Source: Nitrospirales bacterium (lineage in GTDB: Bacteria; Nitrospirota; Nitrospiria; Nitrospirales; UBA8639). Taken from it: DNA of 64,000 nucleotides. The DNA lies in the NCBI GenBank assembly GCA_021604005.1, contig BQIV01000005.1, positions 62,001 through 126,000 of the forward strand, given 5' to 3'. The translations under genes and the position numbers were made by a program. Position 1 is the first letter of the stretch; the number at the start of each line of letters is the position of its first letter. This document shows, piece after piece, positions 19,294 through 27,631 of this stretch. The notes below the pieces were generated by a model. That model had not been told where the DNA came from, made no database searches, and worked only from the letters and a program-made list of their open reading frames with translations.

Positions 19294-19321
19294 ATTATAC
19301 GGTGTAGGCTCGAGTTGTCAA
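19294..19321 (-). promoter_or_regulatory. Sigma-70 promoter of the dcw cluster
   Basis: On the minus strand a perfect -35 hexamer TTGACA (19321-19316) and a perfect -10 hexamer TATAAT (19299-19294) are separated by 16 nt. Transcription would begin near 19287, leaving a leader of about 33 nt before the rsmH ATG at 19254. Both hexamers match the consensus fully, so strong constitutive expression of the whole rsmH-to-yggS run is likely. No obvious operator or MraZ-type repeat array surrounds it. Confidence 0.85.
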
Positions 19322-19944
19322 GCAACAAGCTCTGGACCATGGAGAACGAAGTCTTTCTCGCTCCTCAGTCGTGTACGCAATTACAGTATCTAGGCCATCA
19401 AGGATATGACGCCACATGTTCAGAAAATTGATAGGAAGGGGCAGGCAATGTTGAAAGTTGTCACGGACAAAAATCGTGCCATTTAACTTGCATCTATAAC
19501 GAATTGGGACACCTCGAAGAGTCAAGTTGCAAGGAAGCCGCGTGCGCAAACTCGCAGTGCGTCTCGAGCCTTGGTCAACTTCAGTTTCTTCGATTTGGAT
19601 AGAGACGACTATGGCATGATGAATCGGAGCAAATGCAGACGTTCGTAATCCAACTGCTGCTTTAGGATCATAGAACTCACCCGCCGAACGTCATTTGAAT
19701 CAGATACAGGACGTATCTATTCCACGGCGTAAGGATGGATACGCAGCCTCAACCACCACGTATATTTCACCGACGCAACGCCTTTACATTCTCGGAAAAA
19801 CAATGAGTTGCGCACAGAACTCTTCAGCAATCTCTTCGTGGCATATGCTCTGCATTACGATATCGTAGTGCTAACTCACTACGAACCCAGCCTCTCTTAA
19901 TGGGAAGGAAAGAGAGACGCTCACACTGTAGAAGGTGATTGACC
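19322..19944. other. Gene-poor stretch upstream of rsmH with two perfect hairpins
   Basis: I see no convincing gene in these 620 nt. Open frames here are short, lack ribosome sites and have unusual composition. Just before the small lipoprotein gene there are two perfect inverted repeats on the plus strand: CGTAGTG / CACTACG at 19864-19883 with a 6-nt loop, and CTCTCTT / AAGAGAG at 19892-19916. They could be leader structures or an operator for the downstream small gene. Confidence 0.4.
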
Positions 19945-20211
19945 ATGAACATTCTACATCAACATATCAAACCATACTTCTATCTCCCTTCACTCATACT
20001 TTTTATCGGTGGGCTAGCAGGATGTTCGGTAGGACCATGCATTGCTTGGGAAGAGCAACCGGTGACTCGCAGCATATGTCGTCCAGGGTCCTCACATGAC
20101 GGGTGCGGCGTATCCCACGCCACCAATACCTACACGACATTTGAAAAAGTTTGCACAGCACGACTTGCTCCAGACAATACGGAAGTCATCGTACACAGGC
20201 CAAATCCATAA
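19945..20211 (+). CDS. Small putative lipoprotein, cysteine-containing
   Basis: An 88-residue protein of unknown function. It starts at ATG 19945 with a GAAGGTGA ribosome site 6 nt upstream. The N terminus is a lipoprotein signal: a hydrophobic run (YLPSLILFIGG) and the lipobox LAGC at about residues 24-27. The mature part is only about 60 residues and holds four further cysteines (PC, SIC, DGC, VC), which might pair as disulfides in the periplasm. No known domain is recognised. The signal peptide and ribosome site support a real gene, but its surroundings are non-coding and AT-leaning. Confidence 0.5.
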   Translation: MNILHQHIKPYFYLPSLILFIGGLAGCSVGPCIAWEEQPVTRSICRPGSSHDGCGVSHATNTYTTFEKVCTARLAPDNTEVIVHRPNP

Positions 20212-20390
20212 CAGCCTGAAATGGCCTACATGATCATAAATATGGGTCTAGCAAAACCGGCAGCACGTAATCGGTATCCAAACATCACACAATTACGATT
20301 TTTCATTGATCCGCCGATAGAGAGAGTATATGTGACTGTTTTCCTGCAAAGCTGGAGAGACGACAACACACACCACAGGAGAAAGCGATC

Positions 20391-20528
20391 ATGAAATCGT
20401 CATCCCACATCCTGCACCATTATCTCCGCATGGCCGTAGTTTCGATTCTCTTTGGAATCGCAATCGCCGTCCGCAGCGTCAAGATGTATTGCCTGGCAAG
20501 GGGAACGAGAAACTCCTCCAACGGATAG
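20391..20528 (+). CDS. Possible 45-residue single-pass membrane peptide
   Basis: A short frame begins ATG at 20391 after an AGGAGA ribosome site with 8-nt spacing and ends TAG at 20526-20528. The predicted product has a short basic/histidine-rich start, one membrane-length hydrophobic segment (MAVVSILFGIAIAV) and a basic tail. No family is recognised. Only the ribosome site and the transmembrane-like segment support it, so it may equally be chance. It follows the small lipoprotein gene on the same strand. Confidence 0.3.
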   Translation: MKSSSHILHHYLRMAVVSILFGIAIAVRSVKMYCLARGTRNSSNG

Positions 20529-21273
20529 CACAGCGAGAAATTTCTCACAGATCATGCTCCAACCAACTCGAGTGCATACATTACACGTAGCACGCGTCAG
20601 AATGACGATGTAATAATCGTCACTCTCCCATACGTACGTATAGCCGCTTCCACATCCACCCTCACTTCAATTCGACTTACTCGTAAAAACATTTCTTCTT
20701 GTACGAATTCCCTGACTTACCGGAACTGCCCGTTGTATACACGAGTTGTATACAAGAGAGGATATCAACTTTTCCGGTACGTCAAACATACAATGATCAT
20801 GGTGTTTCATACATTACACATGTATGGAGCGCAAGGCACAGCCGACACTATTCCCTTTATCATAGATATCAGCCTGGTGAATATCCTGGCGACATTGACC
20901 CACCGGTCGTCGATCTGCAGCCACATAATCTTCCATCGCGATGATATCATGCCTCAATTTCCTCAACATATCGTATAGCACTCTACGATGTTCTTGGAGG
21001 TCTTCGTATGTGGAGGAGAGTAAATCTTGGCCATGGCTAACGTAGATCAGTTATACGTGTACCCATAGAGTCGCGAACGCAAACACAAGGGTCTACCACA
21101 CGTCTAATCCTGCACAGACGGAAATTTTGTCAACATTGAAACGGGACAGGGGCATTGAGGGGGCTGAAAAAAGGAAAGGCAAAGGCCAGAATGCCTATAC
21201 GGAACTCTATGCAGATTTACTGATGAGGCCTTTGATCAATTCGTCGTGCGTTATCCTCAATTCCACTAGTGCC
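20529..21273. other. Intergenic stretch without a recognised gene; repeat copy at 21129
   Basis: About 745 nt without a credible coding sequence. Two overlapping open frames around 20,700-20,980 have no ribosome site and biased, unfamiliar translations. At 21129-21150 there is one copy of an imperfect direct repeat whose second copy (21976-21995) lies on the other side of the toxin-antitoxin pair. The remainder shows nothing I can assign and looks like decayed accessory DNA. Confidence 0.4.
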
Positions 21274-21627
21274 TCACATCCAGTTGTTTAGATAAACCAA
21301 TTGATAAACAAAGTCTTCGGCAGAAAAGTTGGCGAGTAAGGAAAGCAGCGCCCGAACATTTGCTTTAGGAGAATCCTGTGTTGCCACGATTATCCCGGCA
21401 TGATGATTCCCTCTCTTCATGATTTCGTAATGCAAACGCGGGAAATCTGAAGAATTGTACGAGAGCATCACGTAGTCATTTTCTGCAGCGTACTGAATCT
21501 GCTGCAGATCACTCGTTCCTGCGAGACCGGCTTCCACGGTCGTCACTGCATCCCAACCACGAAGACTCAGAGCATGGGCAATTAGGTGGTGAACGTCTTC
21601 ATCGAGGTAGACTTTAATTGGTCTCAT
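21274..21627 (-). CDS. DUF5615 PIN-like toxin candidate
   Basis: 117-residue protein resembling the DUF5615 PIN-like family, usually the toxin (putative ribonuclease) of a type II pair. The start reads KVYLDEDVHHLIAHALSLRG, with an acidic pair typical of PIN-like folds, and GWDAVTTVEAGLAGTSDLQQ and YVMLSYNSSDF follow the family pattern. Its ATG overlaps the end of the DUF433 gene by 14 nt, so translation is coupled. RNase activity is inferred from family membership only. Confidence 0.78.
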   Translation of the reverse strand: MRPIKVYLDEDVHHLIAHALSLRGWDAVTTVEAGLAGTSDLQQIQYAAENDYVMLSYNSSDFPRLHYEIMKRGNHHAGIIVATQDSPKANVRALLSLLANFSAEDFVYQLVYLNNWM

Positions 21628-21928
21628 CAGATGGGTGAAGCGTGGGAGGATACTGATGAGCTGCTTGCGAGGAATTGGTCAGACCTGAGATTTCTTGATC
21701 GATCTGCATTTGATGATCATAGTAGAAGGAAAGCGCATCGTAGACCTGAGCTGGCGTGAGGTGAGGGAATTCTCGCAATATTTCTTCAACAGAACGGCCA
21801 CCCCGATGATTTTGGACAATGGAGCTGACGGGAAATCGTGTGCCTTTGATGACCGGCCGACCCCCTTGGACTCCAGCTATACATTCGATATAGGGGTGAT
21901 TCACTTCGACTGGTTCAACTGCGCTCAT
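21614..21928 (-). CDS. DUF433 antitoxin candidate
   Basis: 104-residue DUF433 protein, a helix-turn-helix-containing family commonly paired with DUF5615 PIN-like proteins. The signature appears as PVIKGTRFPVSSIVQNHRGG, then SVEEILREFPHLTPAQVYDA and LSFYYDHQMQID. The ATG at 21928 has an AGAAGGA ribosome site. A good promoter lies just upstream. It is expected to neutralise the downstream partner and repress its own promoter, as in other type II modules. Confidence 0.8.
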   Translation of the reverse strand: MSAVEPVEVNHPYIECIAGVQGGRPVIKGTRFPVSSIVQNHRGGRSVEEILREFPHLTPAQVYDALSFYYDHQMQIDQEISGLTNSSQAAHQYPPTLHPSDETN

Positions 21929-21951
21929 TTTCCTTCTTTCCTCATGAATTG

Positions 21952-21980
21952 ATAATAATAAGATAATTGGACCTCGTCAA
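21952..21980 (-). promoter_or_regulatory. Promoter of the DUF433/DUF5615 pair
   Basis: The minus strand reads TTGACG (21980-21975), a 17-nt spacer and TATTAT (21957-21952), close to the sigma-70 consensus. The -35 hexamer lies inside the second copy of the flanking direct repeat. Transcription would start about 15 nt before the antitoxin ATG. Confidence 0.7.
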
Positions 21981-21995
21981 CATTGAATGGGATAG
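21976..21995. repeat. Imperfect direct repeat flanking the toxin-antitoxin pair (copy 2)
   Basis: GTCAACATTGAA followed by TGGGATAG at 21976-21995 matches GTCAACATTGAA plus ACGGGACAGG at 21129-21150, allowing a small gap. The two copies are in the same orientation on either side of the pair. They may be remnants of insertion boundaries. Confidence 0.45.
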
Positions 21996-22068
21996 AAGTG
22001 CATAATGGCTACCCAAGAAAGAGAAGATGCAATCTGACATTCCATCGTTCATGGGGTACTATTAATGG

Positions 22069-22845
22069 ATGACCTTGAACATGACTCGGCATATCTTGAT
22101 GTTGCTTTTGACCGTTCTGTGCATCGTTTCACCGAACGTCCTCCAGGCCGAGGTAATAGAGGTAATAAATGAATCATTGCCGATTCAGGCCGATGAGTTA
22201 TACCAGTATTCCATCTCACTGTTAGGTCTACCTGCCGGCACTGGGACTCTTCAGGCCACGCATGATAGGAATTCCAAAGGACAGACACACCTTCGGCTGC
22301 TGTGCACCGCACAGTCTAATGACTTTATTTCGTTCTTTTTCCCCGTGAATAATCTCGTCGATTCGACGATTGATACAGAGACGTTACTGCCGCGGCACTT
22401 TCTGTTTCAGCGGCGGGAAGGGAGCGACCACGAAGACTTCGACGTCACATTCCATCATGAAAGACAAGAAGTCTCGATCATCAAAAATGGACAATTGAGC
22501 ACGATGTACATCCCTGCTGCAACACATGGACCGCTGTCTTTTCTCTATTATGTGCGAAACGTTCCACACCTCACTCCCGGACATTCGATACGTGTAGACG
22601 TCCATCACGACAAAAAAAATTATAAGATAGAAATACGAACTGAGGAGATCGAACGGATATCCGGTCCGTGGGGAGAGGTGGAGGCTATTCGCTTTGAAGC
22701 CGCCATGCCGTTTCGCGGCATCTTCGCCAACCAGGGCAGTTTTCATTTTTGGCTGACCAATGATCGCCACCGTGTTCCGTTGATGATGCAAGCAAAGGTT
22801 ATCGTTGGATCGGCAAAGGCCGTGTTGGAAGGGTGGACGCCATAA
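22069..22845 (+). CDS. DUF3108 domain-containing exported protein
   Basis: 258-residue protein with an N-terminal signal peptide (HILMLLLTVLCIVSPNVLQA) followed by a DUF3108-like beta-rich domain. Typical features are the opening YQYSISLLGLPAGTGTL, the middle LVDSTIDTETLLPRHFLFQR and the late GPWGEVEAIRFEAAMPF. The family is periplasmic or envelope-associated and of unknown molecular function. ATG at 22069; a second ATG at 22081 would also keep the signal peptide. It is convergent with the next gene, with a 33-nt gap. Confidence 0.82.
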   Translation: MTLNMTRHILMLLLTVLCIVSPNVLQAEVIEVINESLPIQADELYQYSISLLGLPAGTGTLQATHDRNSKGQTHLRLLCTAQSNDFISFFFPVNNLVDSTIDTETLLPRHFLFQRREGSDHEDFDVTFHHERQEVSIIKNGQLSTMYIPAATHGPLSFLYYVRNVPHLTPGHSIRVDVHHDKKNYKIEIRTEEIERISGPWGEVEAIRFEAAMPFRGIFANQGSFHFWLTNDRHRVPLMMQAKVIVGSAKAVLEGWTP

Positions 22846-22878
22846 ACCATAATCACTACACTCGTGGCTTTTCACCCG

Positions 22879-23967
22879 CTACTTGACCAGAGTCGTCACC
22901 CAGATCGGGTTGGCGCCTGTTTGATATTGCGTGATTTTCTCTAGTTCACCAGTATCGGCGTGAATCTCATAGGCGCCGAGCTTGGCATCGCCTTTTCCGG
23001 CCACATAGAGATATGTTCCGGATTTCGAAATACAGAATGAACGCGGAATATGCTCACTTGGGAAATGTTTGATGAGACTCAATCGTCCATTTTCCGAATC
23101 TATGCGAAACCCGATGATGCTGTCACGCTTCTTTTTATCGTCCCGATTTGAAATGTAGAGAAATGTATTATCGGGGGTAATGTGTAGATCAGCGGTGGTA
23201 ATACTTTTGACATCATCGTGGGTCGTTACAATATTCTCAATGAGCGTCAATGTACCTTTTTCCGGATTCCATTCCCACGTAGCGACACCTGGATGGATTC
23301 GTTCCTGCGTGGTGTAGACGATAGGCAATTGACGGTTAAACATAAGATGTCGAGGTTGCCGTGCTCCGCTTGTCGGCCCACTGGCAAACGCCGGAGTATT
23401 CAAGGCCACACGCCCGGTCGTTTCATCGAAAGTCATCTGAAACACCTTATTCGGACCAGTTGCCGGGACAAGAATATAGCGATTGTCTTGTGAGAACACC
23501 GTTGAATGCGCCTTTTGTTCCAATGTGAATTCTTGGACGGTCTCCCCTTCATACACACCTTCCGTTAATCTCCAGACCGACATTTTCCCTTTGCCGTAGT
23601 GACTTCCCGTGAGATACTGACCGGTTGCATCTGCATCTACATATTCTGTTTGCATGTTAATTGGTGATTGTTGCTGCAATGTCAGTTTCCCATCATTTCC
23701 AATCGCATAGGTCGCGATAAACGGCTGCCTCTTGGAACGTAGTTGTTGCTCCACAATGTAAAGGAAGGATTGCTCGGGAGAAATTGTAATAGGCCCCGTG
23801 CCGTCGAGTGCCAGAGTTTGATGGTCACGTAATGTTCCCGTAGTTTGATCAATGACTTTTACCGAAATCGTATTACCCGAAGCCAGGTAAAGAAATTCGG
23901 CAGCCGATGCATGGGTCGCGACACTCATGAAAACCATCAAAAAAACCATGCGTTTCAGAAAGATCAC
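22879..23967 (-). CDS. Exported lactonase-family beta-propeller protein
   Basis: Seven-bladed propeller protein of the lactonase / 6-phosphogluconolactonase-like family (PF10282 type). Repeating blade motifs include FLYLASGNTISVKVID, GPITISPEQSFLYIVEQ, HSTVFSQDNRYILVPATG and TYLYVAGKGDAKLGAYEI. I place the start at GTG 23967, because AAGGA lies 5 nt upstream and the product then begins with a clean signal peptide ending THASA. A longer form from ATG 24033 would bury that signal. Lactonase activity is not certain, since many exported members have no known substrate. Confidence 0.78.
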   Translation of the reverse strand: MIFLKRMVFLMVFMSVATHASAAEFLYLASGNTISVKVIDQTTGTLRDHQTLALDGTGPITISPEQSFLYIVEQQLRSKRQPFIATYAIGNDGKLTLQQQSPINMQTEYVDADATGQYLTGSHYGKGKMSVWRLTEGVYEGETVQEFTLEQKAHSTVFSQDNRYILVPATGPNKVFQMTFDETTGRVALNTPAFASGPTSGARQPRHLMFNRQLPIVYTTQERIHPGVATWEWNPEKGTLTLIENIVTTHDDVKSITTADLHITPDNTFLYISNRDDKKKRDSIIGFRIDSENGRLSLIKHFPSEHIPRSFCISKSGTYLYVAGKGDAKLGAYEIHADTGELEKITQYQTGANPIWVTTLVK

Positions 23968-24085
23968 TGCATTCCTTATTCCTATTTTGTTCGAGGTCAA
24001 TTGTTCACCATAAAGGATTGTATACGGTTCCATGAAACACGCCGGAACCCTCGCCTACCGATACGTCATTCGCTGAATGCGAACG

Positions 24086-24559
24086 CTACTGATATTTGCG
24101 CATGACGTAGCGGGTAAAGTCCACGTTCTTGAATGTAGTGCGTTCGATGTTCGTCACTTCGAATCCAAACTTTTCAAATAACGGTTTAGAGAATTCCGAT
24201 GCTTGAGTCGTAAGTTCACGCATGCCTTGCGATTCGGCCTCTGACATGAGCCGTTTCAGGAGTGCCGACGCGACGCCTTGACGCATGTATTCCGGTCGAA
24301 CAAACAGCGATGCGATCCGGCCCGTTTTCTCAAGTCCTCCAAACCCTACTGGCCCCAAATGTTCCGCGATGGCGACAACAGTCGATGCTTCCTGTACCCA
24401 CCGTGCGAACTCGTCTTTGTCATCCGGATAACTGGCCCAGGCTGTCACTTGTTCATCAGAATAGTATTCTTGTCCAGCAGTCAATATTGCCGTGCGATAG
24501 ATATCACCGAGTACAACACTATCTGTGTATTCGTATGGTTGAATACGCATCGTGTCCAT
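24086..24559 (-). CDS. GNAT-family N-acetyltransferase
   Basis: 157-residue single-domain GNAT protein. The acetyl-CoA binding motif A is visible as ASLFVRPEYMRQGVASALLK (the RxxGxA/G pyrophosphate loop is RQGVA). The N-terminal part WASYPDDKDEFARWVQEA and the late EKFGFEVTNIERTTF fit the small-molecule acetyltransferase type. The substrate is unknown. It lies downstream of asnS on the same strand, separated by a spacer with three perfect inverted repeats. Confidence 0.85.
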   Translation of the reverse strand: MDTMRIQPYEYTDSVVLGDIYRTAILTAGQEYYSDEQVTAWASYPDDKDEFARWVQEASTVVAIAEHLGPVGFGGLEKTGRIASLFVRPEYMRQGVASALLKRLMSEAESQGMRELTTQASEFSKPLFEKFGFEVTNIERTTFKNVDFTRYVMRKYQ

Positions 24560-24574
24560 AAGATGAAAACGTTA

Positions 24575-24647
24575 CTCTTCACCTGAAGAGACGTTTGCTG
24601 GCTGAATGCAGCAAACTCAAATATGAAAGGTATTCCTGCTCTTTCAT
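24575..24647. repeat. Three consecutive perfect inverted repeats between asnS and the GNAT gene
   Basis: The spacer contains CTCTTCA / TGAAGAG (24575-24590), GTTTGCTG / CAGCAAAC (24593-24616, 8-nt loop) and ATGAAAG / CTTTCAT (24623-24647, 11-nt loop). All arms are perfect. There is no T-run next to them, so they are not standard intrinsic terminators. They could form a structured leader for the acetyltransferase mRNA or a processing site. Confidence 0.6.
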
Positions 24648-24662
24648 GCCTTCATGACAACG

Positions 24663-25964
24663 CTACGGATACAGCGTATAGAGCATACGGGGAAAGGGGA
24701 TGGTTTCACGGACATGCTCTAACCCGCAGATCCAGGCGACAACCCGTTCGATACCCATCCCAAAGCCGGCATGTGGAACGGAGCCATATTTGCGAAGATC
24801 CAGATACCACCGGAACGCTTCTTCAGGAAGCCGATGTTCCTTGATCCGTGCAAGCAATGTATCGTAATTGTGAATACGTTGCCCGCCGCCGATGATTTCC
24901 CCATATCCTTCCGGGGCTAAGACATCCATGCAGAGCGCAAGGTTGGGAGCTTCAGGATCGGGCTCCATATAAAAGGCTTTGATCGACGCCGGATATCTAT
25001 GCACAATCACCGGCTTGTCGAATGATGAGGCTAAGACCGTTTCATCGTCTCCCCCAAAGTCATCACCGAATTCAATGGCGACACCTTTTTCTTTTAATAC
25101 CGTGATTGCCTCTTCGTATGTGACGCGAGGTAACGGCGGCACGACCACTTCAAGCTTTGACACATCACGCTCCAAGATCTTCAACTCGCTTTGACGGCGA
25201 TCTAATACACGCTCGACGACCATTTTCAATAGGCCTTCGGCTAAGTCCATGGCATCGACGAGTTCCGCAAAGGCCATTTCGGGCTCCACCATCCAAAACT
25301 CCATGAGGTGCCGCCGTGTTTTGGATTTCTCCGCCCGAAACGTCGGGCCGAAGCAGTAGACCTTGCCAAAGGCTGCCGCCGACGCTTCACTATAAAGCTG
25401 TCCGCTTTGCGCAAGATAGGCGGTTTGATCAAAGTATTGCGTTTGAAAGAGAGTCGTCGTGCCTTCACACGCATTCGGGGTAAAGATAGGCGTGTCGATC
25501 AACGTAAAGTCTCGATCATCGAAGAAGTCCCGGCAGGCACGGATGATTTCATGCCGGATCCGCAGCACGGCATGCTGCCGCCTGGACCGGAGCCACAAAT
25601 GCCGGTGTTCCATCAGAAACCCGACACTGTGTTCTTTAGGTTGAATGGGAAACGGTTCGGCTAACTGCACGATCGTGATCGTGTGAACATCCAACTCATA
25701 TCCGCTCGTGGCTCGTGGCTCGGCGCGTGGAGTTCCCGTGATCATCACCGATGACTCCTGAGTCAACTGTGCCGATCGCTCAAACTGTTCCGGCTCGACC
25801 GTCGCCTTATTGACCACGCCTTGTATTTCGCCAGTTCCATCCCGAATCACAAGAAAATGAATTTTTCCGCTCGACCTGCGCTGCCGTAACCATCCACGAA
25901 TCGTCACCTCTTGGCCAACAGCGTCCGCGATATGTTCAATGGAGATAGGAGAAAAGTTCGGCAT
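24663..25964 (-). CDS. asnS: Asparaginyl-tRNA synthetase
   Basis: Class IIb aminoacyl-tRNA synthetase charging tRNA-Asn. The N-terminal OB-fold anticodon-binding domain reads [19 protein letters not shown]. Catalytic motif 2 is in the region [20 protein letters not shown], and motif 3 appears as [16 protein letters not shown]. Family markers include [18 protein letters not shown] and ACEGTTTLF. At 433 aa it has the usual bacterial length. I take ATG 25964; upstream GTG codons add four residues. Having AsnRS implies direct Asn-tRNA charging. Confidence 0.96.
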   Translation of the reverse strand: MPNFSPISIEHIADAVGQEVTIRGWLRQRRSSGKIHFLVIRDGTGEIQGVVNKATVEPEQFERSAQLTQESSVMITGTPRAEPRATSGYELDVHTITIVQLAEPFPIQPKEHSVGFLMEHRHLWLRSRRQHAVLRIRHEIIRACRDFFDDRDFTLIDTPIFTPNACEGTTTLFQTQYFDQTAYLAQSGQLYSEASAAAFGKVYCFGPTFRAEKSKTRRHLMEFWMVEPEMAFAELVDAMDLAEGLLKMVVERVLDRRQSELKILERDVSKLEVVVPPLPRVTYEEAITVLKEKGVAIEFGDDFGGDDETVLASSFDKPVIVHRYPASIKAFYMEPDPEAPNLALCMDVLAPEGYGEIIGGGQRIHNYDTLLARIKEHRLPEEAFRWYLDLRKYGSVPHAGFGMGIERVVAWICGLEHVRETIPFPRMLYTLYP

Positions 25965-26041
25965 ATGTACCACCACGTTGTGAAATGTTGTTATGCGTAT
26001 GCAGGTGCGAGTTTGCCCAGTCCCCTAGCCCGCTCTTCTCG

Positions 26042-26071
26042 TTGACAGCATAGAAAGCGTAGGGATATTAT
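26042..26071 (+). promoter_or_regulatory. Promoter of the rhodanese gene
   Basis: TTGACA (26042-26047), an 18-nt spacer and TATTAT (26066-26071) form a near-consensus sigma-70 promoter. Transcription would start about 25 nt before the ATG at 26102, leaving a short leader holding a strong AAAGGAGGTG ribosome site. Confidence 0.75.
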
Positions 26072-26101
26072 GATTGTCTATTCTAAAGGAGGTGTTGTCA
26101 G

Positions 26102-26422
26102 ATGAGCTATACCATGACTGTTCGGGAACTCAAAGATCGGCTTGATAAAGGGGATGATCTGTTCATATTGGATGTTCGTGAACCTCACGAGTATTCCATG
26201 GCGAAAATCGAAGGGTCCGTGTTAATTCCACTCGGAACGCTACCGACATCTCTTGACCAACTAGACCCCAATCGCGAAATTGTCGCCCTGTGTCATAAAG
26301 GTATGCGTAGCGCAGACGCCATGGGGTTTTTGTTGCAGCAAGGATTTTCCAACGTGAAGAACCTTGTAGGCGGCATCGATGCCTGGTCCGTGGAAATTGA
26401 TCAATCGGTCCCCCGGTACTAG
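26102..26422 (+). CDS. Single-domain rhodanese-like sulfurtransferase
   Basis: 106-residue rhodanese-homology protein, comparable in size to GlpE-type enzymes. The CH2A-type motif is at FILDVREPHEYSMAKIEGSV, the catalytic cysteine sits in ALCHKGMRSADAM (Cys in the active loop, followed by HKGMRS), and VKNLVGGIDAWSVEID closes the domain. It is likely cytoplasmic, since it has no signal peptide. It has its own promoter and a near-perfect ribosome site (AAAGGAGGTG). The sulfur donor and acceptor are unknown. It stands alone among minus-strand neighbours. Confidence 0.9.
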   Translation: MSYTMTVRELKDRLDKGDDLFILDVREPHEYSMAKIEGSVLIPLGTLPTSLDQLDPNREIVALCHKGMRSADAMGFLLQQGFSNVKNLVGGIDAWSVEIDQSVPRY

Positions 26423-26448
26423 TACGTCAGAATATATTTCCGTAAAGC

Positions 26449-26512
26449 GTCGTTCGTATTTCGTGTATCGGAGTAGCCATTCAGCATCTACGAACAACGA
26501 GATACGAGCGAC
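26449..26512. repeat. REP-like imperfect palindrome downstream of the rhodanese gene
   Basis: Arms at 26449-26473 and 26488-26512 are imperfect reverse complements, with about 20 of 25 positions pairing and a 14-nt loop. The right arm contains CGAGATACG, the same core found twice in the murF-mraY spacer. Lying between convergent genes, it may act as a bidirectional terminator or be a dispersed palindromic repeat. Confidence 0.5.
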
Positions 26513-26528
26513 ACATCTCCCGTACCCC

Positions 26529-27449
26529 TCACGATTTAAAATATTCAACCGTTTGAGCAAGACCTTCCGGAAGCGTCACATGAGCATCCCACCCAAATTC
26601 TTCTCTTAGCTTTGTCACATCTAACACGCTTCGAAGCTGCTCTCCCTTTTTCGCCGGACCATAGAGGTCCTTACAGTCCGACTTGGTAAATTCTTTGAGA
26701 TGTTTGTAACATTCGTTGACTGTGGTCTCCTGCCCTGTGCCAACGTTATAGATGCCTTGAATGTCTGGAGAGAGTGTCGCCATGATTGATTCCACCACAT
26801 CATCGACATACACAAAGTCTCTGGTCTGTTTCCCAGTGCCATTGATGATCGGCTGATCGCCCTTCAACATTTTTTTCGTAAAAATCGCAATGACTCCTGC
26901 CTCGCCTTCTGGCTCCTGCCTAGGACCGTACACATTGCCAAACCGTAAAGCCACATAGCGAATCCCCTGCTCGTGCGCATAATACGCCAGATATTTTTCC
27001 CCGGCCAACTTGCTAATGCCATAGGGAGAGAGTGGATCGGTTCGATGCGACTCTGAAGCCGGAAACACTTCTTGCTCACCATAGATCGCACCACCTGAAG
27101 AGGCAAAGGTAATTTTTCTCACTCCATGCTGCGTGGCATGTTCCAAAAGATTAATAGTCCCAAGGATATTGACCGACGCATCGAAGGTCGGATCTTCCGT
27201 CGAGAGGCGAACGTTCATCTGTGCGGCTAAATGGATGATCGCCGTCGGTCGTTGGGTGCGAAGCACTCGATCAATGCTTCGGCTTTGAATATCCATTTTA
27301 TAGAGCTTGGCTTTCTTATTCACATTTTTCCGCTTCCCAGAAGAAAGGTTATCCACAACAGAGACTTGATAGCCTTCCTGGACTAACCGATCGACAACAT
27401 GCGACCCGATAAAGCCCGCCCCGCCGGTCACCAACACATTCATAGACAT
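26529..27449 (-). CDS. NAD-dependent nucleotide-sugar epimerase/dehydratase (GalE-like SDR)
   Basis: 306-residue extended short-chain dehydrogenase. The NAD-binding motif VLVTGGAGFIGSHVVDRL is at the N terminus. The catalytic serine lies in ITFASSGGAIYGE and the YxxxK pair in LSPYGISKLAGEKYL. RFGNVYGPRQ is the usual substrate-domain marker. Closest in style to UDP-glucose 4-epimerase and WbpP-like enzymes that feed surface polysaccharide synthesis; the exact sugar cannot be read. ATG 27449 has a GGAGGG ribosome site. No polysaccharide genes are adjacent, although a synthase operon lies at 45-51 kb. Confidence 0.9.
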   Translation of the reverse strand: MSMNVLVTGGAGFIGSHVVDRLVQEGYQVSVVDNLSSGKRKNVNKKAKLYKMDIQSRSIDRVLRTQRPTAIIHLAAQMNVRLSTEDPTFDASVNILGTINLLEHATQHGVRKITFASSGGAIYGEQEVFPASESHRTDPLSPYGISKLAGEKYLAYYAHEQGIRYVALRFGNVYGPRQEPEGEAGVIAIFTKKMLKGDQPIINGTGKQTRDFVYVDDVVESIMATLSPDIQGIYNVGTGQETTVNECYKHLKEFTKSDCKDLYGPAKKGEQLRSVLDVTKLREEFGWDAHVTLPEGLAQTVEYFKS

Positions 27450-27631
27450 ACGATCCCTCCAGACAATTCATACCATGATCAAACACCACACCACGCAAGA
27501 ACGTTTCCCTATGCCAACCTCTCGGCGCATGCACGACACAACCCTACACCCTCTGAAACAGCGCATTCAACCAATCAGAGCCGAGTTACTTCGCATTGAC
27601 GCGAACCGAACGTATCGTCTATTTCACACAT

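Noticed and set aside
19295-19549. 84-codon open frame upstream of rsmH on the minus strand
   Set aside because: It overlaps the consensus promoter of the division cluster, has no ribosome site and matches no family; it is not MraZ.
20699-20978. Two overlapping open frames of 81 codons on the plus strand
   Set aside because: No ribosome sites, mutually overlapping, and translations resemble random sequence.
22879-24033. Earlier ATG start for the lactonase-like protein
   Set aside because: It would bury a clean signal peptide; GTG 23967 has an AAGGA site at the right distance.
24575-24647. Intrinsic terminator of asnS
   Set aside because: The hairpins are real but none is followed by a T-run on either strand.
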